Under the pieces are notes generated by a model that did no database searches, had not been told where the DNA came from, and saw nothing but the letters and a program-made list of their open reading frames with translations. From Pseudisothecium myosuroides (lineage: Eukaryota; Streptophyta; Bryopsida; Hypnales; Lembophyllaceae), in contig OX637294.1 of assembly GCA_951799445.1 (NCBI GenBank), positions 27,739,452 through 27,803,451 on the forward strand: a stretch of DNA of 64,000 nucleotides, written 5' to 3'. A program made the position numbers and the translations under genes. Shown in pieces: positions 1 through 9,122 of the stretch (the first letter of the stretch is position 1; each line of letters opens with the position of its first letter).

Positions 1-2
1 CT

Positions 3-2154
3 CAAATCCTGACACCTGCACGAAGTAAGGCTGGCAATCATCAACGGAACTCTTCTGTGCCTGCTTTGCCTCCTAGTCCCTCCATAGCTGGTGTCCTGCA
101 TCGGTTGACTTCTTGGGTGGCATCCACTTCAGGTGGGTACATTATTAACGTTTTGACTCTGTTTGAGTGAAATTTAGGAAAGTGGTCCCTTCTTGTTTTC
201 CCCAACATGTTTCTGTTAATCATGAATCTTTAGGCTTTACTGCTTTGAGGGAAGCGCAAATAATAAAGTATTGGTAATTAATTGTAATTTTTCGTCTGTG
301 CCATTTCTTACGCTCGGGATTCTATCCTTTTGGATGCGCCTCTACTTAATTTGAGTTGTCCACTTGAAGCTTTGAAACGTTTTATCAATTTCCCGTATCA
401 ATCATGTGCATAAACGAGCTTTGTTAAATGAAGAATTTCTCATTGGGTATTACGATTTGAAGTGTAGAATAAACCTATCGTTTACATGTTACAGGGAACC
501 TAGCAAGTACCTGGCGTACTCCTCCTCCTAGCCCTCCTACACATCAGGCATTCCTGACCAGTACTCCTGGTGGTTTAAGACGGGCGGCATCCATGGACAT
601 ATCTGCAGCATTAAACACACCAGTGAGAATATCTGGAGAGATTGGTGTACGGGCATTGTCTCCTGGCACTGGAAATGCAAATCCTGGTCTCCCTGACGCC
701 GTGGGAATGTCTGCCATAAATCTTGAGTCCCCTACTCCTGCCTCTCTGTTGCCAGAATCAACATTTTACAAGTGGAGTTGCGGGCACTTCTCTCGACCTC
801 TTCTGGAACCTGTTCATGATGATGAAGAAGAGAATTTAGCTCGCCGCGAAAGAAGAGAAAGAGAGGCGCTCAGCGGGATTACTATGTGCCAGCGTTTAAG
901 TGAGTGATTATTCTTGCAATGTTTCGAATACTCGAGATAATCGTTTGTATTCCGTTGTGCATTTATTGTTGCACATCTTTTGCATTCCGAAACTCCGTAC
1001 AATGGTAGGTGTAGATACGTTTTGACTTCTTGGAGCTCTGTAGGGATGACTTGTGAGATACTTTTCATGTACAAGAGCACAGCTCTGCTTTGTAGCATGT
1101 TGTTTGACTCTTGTGGCGTATATCCAAATTTTGCAACTGTGAGCAAGGTCAGCGACCAAATTGCAAGTTGGGAGCTGGAGTCTGAGATGGGAACAAAAGC
1201 TGTGCTTTTGCATCCATTTAAGCCCCTTATCTGTATTGCTGATGATAAAGAGACCATCAGGTATCAATTCGATTAGGTTTTGAGTAATTATTTTCTCCTT
1301 TTAGCGCAGTATAAGGGACTTAGAATAAAGCAATAGTTGACTAAACTGAATGCTGGTTGCAGGATATGGGATTATGAAAATGCTGCAGTTGTGAACACCT
1401 TTGATAACCACAACACTCCTGACAAGGGGGTCTCCAAGCTCTGTTTGCTCAACGAACTGGACGATAGTCTTCTCCTTGTTGCCTCAAGTGCGTTTTTCAT
1501 AGCTTTTGAATGTGCAGGGTCTTATCTCAAATCTTTCACTTGGTTACTGGGGTTACTGAGTAGTGTAGGTTTCATGTCAAGTATCTCAATATCCTACTCT
1601 TCCTCTTCTACTCTTATCCGGACTGGTTGTTACTTCAAAAGATTTTTCAATGCTGAAACTCTTCTTTAATTATGTTAAGAACAGTCCGACGAAAATCCTT
1701 TTAAGGAAAACAGTCCATTTGGACATTTTAAATTGACTACGCTCCTTTGCGCTTTGGGGGACATGTGATGGTAGTGTGCGGGTTTGGAGGGACTACACAC
1801 AAACGGACAATCACCGCCTGGCAACTTCTTGGCAGTCTGTTCAAGGCCACAAGCCTGGTTCTCGAAGCATCAGTGTTGTTGTAGACTGGCATCAATTGTC
1901 AGGGTATTTGGTAAGGCAGCTTTTCCGTCTTCATATATTGTCGAACAGACGAGATTGTTGTTTGGTTGTGAGTCTCATGGTTCAGCAGTTGAGTTTCGTA
2001 CATTGCAATTTCCTGTTGACCATACGTGTAACATTGCAGCTGGATTGTGTAGTATGCATCAGGTCAAATCTCTTGGATTATGGTGTGGGATCTTGATTGA
2101 GAGCAGCTCATCTCAAGCATATCCTCTCATTCAGATAGTTGTGTGTCTGCCGTG
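3..2154 (+). pseudogene. RAPTOR: RAPTOR-like (TOR complex 1 subunit) gene fragment, decayed
   Basis: Exon-like blocks encode the RAPTOR linker and first WD40 blades. RAPTOR is the substrate-recruiting scaffold of TOR complex 1. Blocks: 3-132 (ends at CAG|GTGGGT), 495-899, about 1143-1260, 1363-1487, 1765-1910 and 2053-2154. Diagnostic peptides are [65 protein letters not shown] and YASGQISWIMVWDLD. The gene enters from the left edge, so the RNC/HEAT part lies outside. Damage: TGA at 2098-2100 follows VWDLD where the family continues with a charged residue. Two introns needed to keep frame have no AG acceptor: 900-1142 would end GA and 1488-1764 would end AT. After the GT donor at 2155 no further blades are found. 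An acceptor at 1082 would rescue the first intron only by adding about 21 non-family residues. Identity as RAPTOR is secure; pseudogene status is strongly indicated. Confidence 0.8.
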
Positions 2155-2200
2155 GTATGTTCGTGGACCTGACTTTTTATTATTTGCGTCATATTAGCTT

Positions 2201-2240
2201 TTGTGCGCTGAGGGTCAATTAGATCCTCGGCAGCCGTCCG
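2201..2240 (+). repeat. Isolated copy of the hairpin motif of the 55-kb array
   Basis: This stretch aligns with the core of each 149-bp unit at 55-56.6 kb (TTGTGCGCTG, hairpin, CGGCAGCCG) with about five substitutions in 39 bases. The hairpin here is GAGGGTC-AATTA-GATCCTC (2210-2228). In the array it is GGGGGTC-AATCA-GACCCCC or the same stem with loop ACTCA. The stem is kept through paired changes. It lies just downstream of the last RAPTOR block. Confidence 0.6.
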
Positions 2241-3354
2241 CAGAACCCCAGCGCAGAAGAATTCTTGAGCGATCAATGTATGTCCTCCTTGTTTTTGTTT
2301 ATGAATTCATGTGTTTGGGAATTTGCGTGGAATGTGTACACCTATTCTTTTATTTCAGTTTAATTTGTGAGAAGGATTGTATCGTACTCCGTGCTGTGAC
2401 AAAAAAAAGTCACTCACCGCTTTCATTATTAACTCAATTATTTCACATCCTTCTCACAAAAACCCTACCTTTTAAGTTATAGCCCAATCTGATTTTCATC
2501 ATTTCCATGTGTCACAAACTATCACTTCAACATCTCTTCTACATGAATTACCTGATGAATCACAGAATACATAGTTTTAGTTGTAAAGCATAAGGATGCC
2601 CAACTTCCAATCACAACTGTCTGAATTCATGGTCGATCAAGAATGCGTCTGGATGCTACACAGGATCAAAATTCATTTATCATATTTTTTATATATGCAA
2701 ATTTTTGAGGAGCCAACAAGTTAGACAACCTATACTACCGAACCAAGTTCCAATTTAAAGATAATAAAATGCGCCCAATCTGATTTCACATCTTCGAACA
2801 ATACAAATGATTGCAGTCATGCACTCTTTCCACCACTTTCCTTTCCCAAACTAACCACTACATTAACAACAAGCTTGATTTCTACTAGCAGAAATGTGAT
2901 TTTGTTCATCGCTCACTACCGTTTCACGTATGTTCAACTTTGCCAATGCATCTAAGGTACTTGGAATCCTGTAAGAATATGTTGGGAGGAGCAGTAGCGA
3001 TAGTGGATAAAAAACAAACAAAAAATGCATACCTTCCCCATCTCTATTCTGCAAAGAGCATCGCCAATCATTTTGGAGGATCGACATGCCTGTGAGGCTA
3101 CCATTGCTTGAACTCGACATGGTCCTACGGCACATAACAGTCCTCCCTTGTGGAATCTGCTTCGTCCTTGGCTATTTCCACGACACGTTGGACGGGCTTT
3201 GGAAACCGGGGCTGATTCATTTGCCAAAATTCCTATCCGTTTTTGCACATCTGCACAATGCTGGAAACATTTATGAGGCCTAGTAGCAGCATTTGGCCTT
3301 TTTGAGGTTGCTCTCTAAAAGTAAAAATTTGGTTGATTAACGGATAGGCCTTCT
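2241..3354. other. Non-coding stretch, nothing recognised
   Basis: AT-rich sequence with only short overlapping ORFs on both strands and no family resemblance or repeat structure that I could identify. Confidence 0.5.
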
Positions 3355-4205
3355 CGTAAAGGTGAGAACATGACGTGGCACCTGTTTATTGGAGGCAAGA
3401 GAAATGGACAGATGAAATTCTGATTTCAAACTTCATCCATCAATTGCCGCTATTTTTGATGTTGATTTTTTAGGGTTTTAGACATTTTTAAAAAGCACGT
3501 AAAAGCATCTACAAGGTGGTGTCATTACATTAGGCTAAAATTAGACATTCATTGGGATCGTATCTCCAAGTGGTGTGGTTTAGGGTTTAGGGTGAAGAAG
3601 CGTCTTTCCATTTGGAGGACGTGACGTCTTAGGTCTTACTCGTAGGAGCCTGGAATGACATGGCACTTGGATTTTGGACATTGGATGCATAGGATATGGA
3701 TGGATGAAGTTCTGATTTTCAAACTTCATCCATCAATTGTCACTATTTTGGACGTTGGATCTTGAAGTGCAAGACATTTTTGGAAAGCATGTAAAAGCAT
3801 CTACAAGGTGGTGGGATTATATTAGGATAAAATTAGATATTTTGGGGGGTCCTATATCCAAGTGCCTAGGTTGGAGCTTCTGTAGAAAGAAGGGCGTTTC
3901 AATTTGGATTGGACCATGTTGTAGGTCTTCTTCTTAGGATTTCAAGATGATGTGGCACTCTTCAATTGGACGTCGTATGCATGAGTTATGAATGGGTGAA
4001 GTTTTGGATTGTTCAAACTCCATCCATCCATTGTCACCATTGATGGAATCGGATGCTAAAGTGAAATACGTTTTTGGAAAGCTATTTCAAGCAATTACAC
4101 AATGGTGCATCTACCTTTGGCCTCAAATCGATATGTACTGGGGTGGAAACAACCCAAAAGTTGTACTCTATTATGGATACTTCAAATCCATGATTTTTTT
4201 AAACA
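3355..4205. repeat. Three degenerate ~295-bp tandem repeats
   Basis: The words 'aaacttcatccatcaattg' and 'aaagcatctacaaggtggtg', and their variants, recur about every 290-300 bases (for example near 3,500, 3,793 and 4,090). Each unit starts with a 'gatg(a)cgtggcac' segment. The copies are clearly diverged. Short ORFs inside are not conserved between units, so this is treated as non-coding satellite. Confidence 0.7.
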
Positions 4206-4497
4206 CACGTAACAAGTGGTAACCCAATTGAAAATACGAATCAAAAGTAAAATACAACCTTAGTTTGTTGTACTACTGATGAGTCCAATTCACATAAAGC
4301 CATAGATTGGGCCGTGAAATCAATGAAAGAAATCAACCTACAAGTTGTGAATACTATAAGAAAATTTCAACTTCACAATAATATTAATTTCATGCAAGCG
4401 TTTTATGAATTTAAAATGTTAAACCAAAATTAAATACAACGTTTGCTATACCTCCACGAGCCCAATTCACATTAAGGTATGGATTTAGGGGTTTATA

Positions 4498-5195
4498 GGG
4501 TTTGGGTTTCCATGACTTTGAGGCGGTCGGTCTTGTAAAGTACAACGAATTAGGCTAATTAGTTTCGTGGCACGTCCTAAAATATGCAATGATTTGTATG
4601 GGGCCCACGTAAATTTTATTTTAGATTACAATGATTTTTTTAAAACTTGTTGGTGGAAGGTGTGAACTTTTTTGAATTGGGTTTCCATGACTTTGAGGCG
4701 GTCGATCTTGTAAAGTACAGCGAATTAGGCAAATTAGTTTTGTGACACGTCCTAAAATATGCAATGATTTGTATGGGGCCCACGTAAATTTTATTTTAGA
4801 TTACAGGGATTTTTTTGAACTTGTTGATGGTAGTTGTGAACGTTTTTTAATTGAGTTTCCATGACTTTGAAGCAATCGGTCCCATAAAATTCATCAAATT
4901 AGGCTAATTAGTTTTAGGGCACGTCCTAAAATATGCAATGATTTGTATGGGGCCCACGTAAATTTTATTTTAGATGATAAAGGATTTTTTAGAACTTGTT
5001 GGTGGAGGGTATGAAGGTTTTTGAATTGGGTTTCTATGACTTTGAGGCAGTCGGTCTTGTAAAGTACAGCGGTTTAGGCTAATTAGTTTTGTAACACGTC
5101 CTAAAATATGCAATGATTTTGTATGGGGCCCACGTAAATTTTATTTTAGATGATAAATTTTTTTTGGAACTTGTTGGTGGAGGGTGTGAATGTGA
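4498..5195. repeat. ~175-bp tandem array, four copies
   Basis: The phrase 'tttccatgactttgaggc' recurs at about 4507, 4682, 4857 and 5032, each followed by 'aaaatatgcaatgattt' and 'atggggcccacgtaaattt'. The same unit forms a second array at 11.5-12.0 kb. The sequence after both arrays (5,190-5,637 and 12,030-12,487) is also shared, so the array belongs to a larger duplicated block. Confidence 0.9.
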
Positions 5196-5869
5196 AAAAT
5201 GATAGCACAAACTTGTAGATGTTGTCCACCGCTTTCCAAAAATGAATTCATCTAATTGATAAATAGTCATGAAACTGGCGTCAACATGTATGGAAAAAAT
5301 GAACGGACAAGTACGATAACCCTATAAGGCTACGAAAACCCAATGTACTTGAAACTATTAACTTTAAAATCTTGTATACTTGAAATTGCTAACTTGAAAA
5401 CCTTGTGAACTTGAAGATGAACCATGGGTTATAATAATCTTGTAAAGCTTCAAGGTGCAAAGGGTTTAGGATTCAATTCTTTAAAAGTAATCCAATAGTA
5501 AATAAAATTATTTTGCAAAGGTTTAGGGTTCAACTCTCTAAAAGTAATCCAAAGCAAATGAAATTGTATGATAGAGTCTAGCTAATATCTGGAAAATACA
5601 ATTAGATCCTTCAAGCTTGGTCAAAGTAGTTGGGTGGTGTCGCAAGGTAAATTTTTGGTTTTTTGTAAGTTATCTAAATCTTGGAACGGAAACCGTGATC
5701 TGGGATCCGGATTCAAGTAGGAGGTAACCGATAACCGGAAATTAACTAATGGAACGGAATAGATGACAATCCGGATTTGATCTGAATCTGAACCGGATTA
5801 GAGTTAGAACGGATCTGAGTTGGATCGGAATGGGTCAGGAACGGATTTGGTCATGATGACAGATTAGAC

Positions 5870-5876
5870 TATATAT
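5870..5876 (+). promoter_or_regulatory. TATA box upstream of the element ORF
   Basis: CTATATATGGG lies about 280 bases upstream of the ATG at 6153 and is followed by a pyrimidine-rich leader around 5,900-5,960. Position and sequence fit a Pol II core promoter; the start site is inferred. Confidence 0.5.
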
Positions 5877-6152
5877 GGGCTGACCAATCCAGTGGCCACT
5901 CTTTTTCAATCTTCATTTGCGGAAATCTCGCTCCAGCGCGTACTTAGCCTCTCTTCCCAGCGTTTTGCTTTCTTATTTTGAGTTGGTTTGTGTGTGCGTG
6001 TTAGTGTGTTAGGGCGCGCAGCGCTTTAGTGTGCGTTGCAGGTTTAGAGGTATTCCGGTTGAGATCGGAAGAGCGAAGGTGAGAAACGGGACGTGCGGCT
6101 AGGAGAGGGGAAGGTAGCCACAGTCAGGATCCGGTTAGCACAGTTTGTGTCC

Positions 6153-7922
6153 ATGCCTCAGCTCCGTAAGAGTAGAGCAGGGCCGTCCAGTTCCTCCGCA
6201 GCAGAAGTAAAACTCCGGAAGGTGTGTCCGGTTATTCCAACGGACGAGAAGGAAAAGGACAACCTGATGGAGGATTTGGCCAAGATGGGCTGCGGAGGAC
6301 TGATCGATAAACCCTGGGGGTTTCGGGAGGAGCAGATGATTCGAGAGTTACTCGGAAAGCTCTCCAACCAGTTTGAGAGAACTCTCCGCGGAAGTCCGGG
6401 CAACTGGACGGAGGAGATGTGGAAGGCCGTGTATGAATTCCGGTCTGGAGGTCGAGGGATGGCCTCCTCGAAGGAGGGTTACACTCGGGGGAAATTCCGG
6501 TGCAACGTGGACTCCAAGGATGGGCACGCGGTGGCAGACTGTCTGGACGACCGGCATCGGAACCTTCTCCAGTTCCTGGTTCCGATCATCCACCCGGAGA
6601 AGCCGACGAGGGTGACCATCGCCATCGGAAACCTCATTTTCGGAGCCCTGAGCGGGGAACGGAAAGTGGACTGGGCCAGGATTTTGTTCGACCTGGTCAA
6701 CCGGCTCATTCCGAAGATCGGAGGAAGTAGACCGACTCCGTTGAGTCCCTACCTCGTCCATCTGTACAAGCACCATCAACTCCTCACGGATACGGAGGAG
6801 AAGGAGTGGAAGATGCATGAGTCACTCCTGAAATATGGGGAATCGGAATCGGAAGAAGAAGAACAGGAAGAAGTATCCGGTTCCGAGGAGGAAGAAGAGG
6901 AAGAGGAGGAGCTACACCGGCCGCAGCACAAGCGGCAAAAGACGACGCCTCCTAACCGGAGAGGAACCCCAACCCCTCCGGTTGAGACCTCCAGCCCAGG
7001 GAAGAAACCGGTTTCTGAAGAACCGGGTCCTTCCGGATCGGATCCGACGGATCCGTTCAACCAGCTGGTCAACATCCTGAGTGATGTGCGAGCAGACTGG
7101 ACGGTGAAGAAGCTGATTCTGAATCAGATCAGCGAGCTGGTGGGAGCACCAGTAAACAGCAACCTGGCAGGAGTGGTTGCAGATTTTATCTCCAGCCCGG
7201 ATGAGATCCGGAAGCAAGAGGCGGAGATCCGACGACTCCAGGAGGAGAACGAGTCGTTGAAGACGGAAATGTTGCTCCTCAAGGAGGATATGGCTACCAC
7301 CCGGGAGATGGCAGAGGCTACCCGGAAAGTAGCGGAGGACGTGAAGGCCACATTCGGAGCAACCGGAGAGGCCATCACCAAGTCAAAGTTGTTTGACGAG
7401 GGAGTCCTCAAGGAGAATAAGATATCCGGGACCAGGTTGGTCCGGATTTTGACAGACTACTCCGAGAAGGTGGAGTTAGTCATGATGGATGCGCGAGAGG
7501 CTGCAAACCGGATGGAAGAGAGCAGCAGGAAGCTGAACGGAGTGACGTTGTCACGGTCGTTCCATCTGTCCGACCTTTCAATGCCCGGATCTTTTCCGAA
7601 CGTGGGCATTCCAACGGAAGGAAAGGATCGGACTCCCCAGTCCAAGAAGAGTGGGAGGAAACTCGCGCACACCATCAACCTGGATTCGTCACCGGATCTC
7701 CCAGAACGTGAAACAGGGGAGCGGAACCGGAACTTGACGGACGTTTTCGAGCAGCTTGGAACGGACCCGCCAAGAAGTCCCACACTGAACCCGGGGAAAG
7801 ATCAAAGTATGGATCTGACCCCAGATCAGGGTGAGGATCAAGAACAGAGCGTGCACCAAGGCGAAGACGAAGTCATGGACGAAGGAACGGATCAAGGAGT
7901 AGATCCGGTTATGGTAGAGTAG
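6153..7922 (+). CDS. Element-encoded acidic/coiled-coil protein, retroelement Gag-like (589 aa)
   Basis: An open frame extends upstream to a GTG at 6093, but the first ATG is 6153 (MPQLRKSRAG...), giving 589 residues. Regions: low-complexity Ser/basic start (1-25); a globular, Trp-containing region (about 40-220) with HRNLLQFLVPIIHPEKPTRV and ARILFDLVNRLIPKIGG; a Glu-rich tract (about 230-253); a basic cluster HKRQK (259-263), a possible nuclear signal; Pro-rich linker; coiled coil (about 350-400, EIRRLQEENESLKTEM); and an acidic Gln/Asp-rich tail. The globular part loosely recalls the N-terminal 'putative plant transposon protein' domain of plant Ty3-like retroelements; this is inference from layout, not a proven match. 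There is no zinc knuckle, protease, reverse transcriptase, integrase or DDE transposase. It is the only long ORF of the 3.5-kb element, and its intactness argues for recent insertion or selection. Confidence 0.72.
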   Translation: MPQLRKSRAGPSSSSAAEVKLRKVCPVIPTDEKEKDNLMEDLAKMGCGGLIDKPWGFREEQMIRELLGKLSNQFERTLRGSPGNWTEEMWKAVYEFRSGGRGMASSKEGYTRGKFRCNVDSKDGHAVADCLDDRHRNLLQFLVPIIHPEKPTRVTIAIGNLIFGALSGERKVDWARILFDLVNRLIPKIGGSRPTPLSPYLVHLYKHHQLLTDTEEKEWKMHESLLKYGESESEEEEQEEVSGSEEEEEEEEELHRPQHKRQKTTPPNRRGTPTPPVETSSPGKKPVSEEPGPSGSDPTDPFNQLVNILSDVRADWTVKKLILNQISELVGAPVNSNLAGVVADFISSPDEIRKQEAEIRRLQEENESLKTEMLLLKEDMATTREMAEATRKVAEDVKATFGATGEAITKSKLFDEGVLKENKISGTRLVRILTDYSEKVELVMMDAREAANRMEESSRKLNGVTLSRSFHLSDLSMPGSFPNVGIPTEGKDRTPQSKKSGRKLAHTINLDSSPDLPERETGERNRNLTDVFEQLGTDPPRSPTLNPGKDQSMDLTPDQGEDQEQSVHQGEDEVMDEGTDQGVDPVMVE

Positions 7923-8087
7923 TTAGGATTTTAGTTGTAAATATTTGTTAGTTAGGACCAGACCGGATTTGATCCGGATGTGTCTGGTCTGGATCGGATG
8001 TTTTCCGGTCTGGCCGGCTCGGCGGGGACCGAAAGTTCCGCGCGGACTTTCCGGGCCGCTTTTTGTTGACTTTTGAGTTTTAAAATG

Positions 8088-8116
8088 TATATAGTCAGTC
8101 TCTGCGAAGGAGACTG
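8088..8116 (+). promoter_or_regulatory. Second TATA box followed by a 7-bp stem hairpin
   Basis: GTATATAG at 8087-8094 runs into CAGTCTC (8096-8102), loop TGCGAAG, GAGACTG (8110-8116). It sits about 170 bases after the ORF stop. If the element is an LTR, this could be the U3/R promoter region; otherwise it may be a 3'-end structure. Confidence 0.35.
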
Positions 8117-9122
8117 GGAGTCTTTTCCCTTGAGTTTGTGTGCATTTTCTATTGATTTCTTGTTGTACGTCTCTCCCGCGCGTGGCAGGGCTGTTTTGGT
8201 GAGGAGTTAGGAAAATGTGTGCAGATTCTAGAGAGATTTCTCCCCTTGGTGTGTTTGTTTTGCTCTTATGTGCATGTGAGTGGGTTTTCTAAGTGTTGGG
8301 AGCGGATTTCAGTTCCTCAGCGCCTCTACAGTTCACGATTCCGGGCGAGAAAACCGTTGTTAGGCTAGGCGGATAGGGAAGGAGTCCTTAAACGCGCTAG
8401 AACTCCTGGATAGGAAATCCGGTTGAGTGCCCGATCTCCCGTGAGGTCTCGCTGCCCTAGTTGGTAAACGGAAGAACTTTAGTTGATGTTGGAACGGACG
8501 AGTTCGCTTGTAACCACCTAACTCCGCACGGAGGGAACTTGGCATCAAGGTCGTTGTAGTATGAGAGGATCGTACGGGGGGTCTTTGTGTGACCTGCAAA
8601 CCGGATCGCTGTTCGGGTGGCTGTGAGAGATCAAACCGGATCCGCGCTAGTGTAGGAAGTAGTGGATTAGAGAAGTGGGTCTTCAGCCACTATAAGTCAC
8701 GGAAGGAGTGGCGGGCCTGCCACTCTCAAAAGCAAGCGGCGAACCCTCTGATGGTGAAACAGAGGCTAAACTAAACCAAAGTGGAGTGAGAGTACGTGTG
8801 TGAGGACCGGATTGGATCGGTCCAGAGGAGTTCCAGGATCAGAAGTGTTAGGATCCTGGGTTGTGGAAGTTTTACGGGACCAAATAGCTTGACAGACCGG
8901 AAGAAATAGAGAGAGGTCTGGTCGTTGTTTTCGGTGTGTGGTTGTTTCCGGTTTTAGATCTAGGACCGGAATGTAGAAATTGGATACTGGCTGAGCTTAA
9001 GTTGGGAATAGTGCTAGACACTTCACAGAATCTCGTGGGTTCGATCTTTAGAGTCATTTTGTTATGCTTTAAAGTGGTTTTTGGGAGTATAACAGGGAAT
9101 TCGCTTACTCTGTGCTGCGACA
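8117..9122 (+). other. Non-coding 3' part of the element
   Basis: About 1 kb with no long ORF and continued CCGGAT words, ending at the TGCGACA terminus. No tRNA or rRNA gene was recognised here. Confidence 0.5.

Larger units (their letters stand above)
5638..9122 (+). mobile_element. 3,485-bp inserted element with TG...CA ends, 5-bp TSD and one long ORF
   Basis: Flanking sequence on the left (to 5,637) and right (from 9,123) is contiguous in the paralogous block at 12,475-12,510, which is an empty site reading GTTGGGTGGCATC. The element starts TGTCGCA and ends TGCGACA, a 7-bp perfect inverted terminus of retroviral TG/CA type. It is bordered by GGTGG at 5633-5637 and 9123-9127. No second internal copy of either end was found, so there is no visible LTR pair. 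Base composition differs sharply from the surroundings: it is richer in GC, with ATCCGG/CCGGAT words throughout the flanks and the ORF. It contains a TATA box, an ORF at 6153-7922 and a long tail without ORF. It is either a very large solo LTR carrying an ORF or a cut-and-paste element moved by an integrase-like enzyme. Confidence 0.88.

Noticed and set aside
980..1276. Continuous 98-codon ORF across the RAPTOR intron
   Set aside because: Only its last 40 or so residues match RAPTOR; the rest is intron-like, though an acceptor at 1082 would include part of it.
6373..7895. Several 70-156 codon ORFs on both strands inside the element
   Set aside because: Shadows of the 589-codon frame in GC-richer DNA; no independent start context or family resemblance.
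8540..8580. rRNA-like word (AGTATGAGAGGATC resembles the sarcin-ricin loop)
   Set aside because: The match is a dozen bases only; flanking sequence does not follow 25S rRNA.
5638..9122. Direct LTR pair within the element
   Set aside because: I looked for a second TGTCGCA start near the 3' end and a second TGCGACA end near the 5' end and found none.
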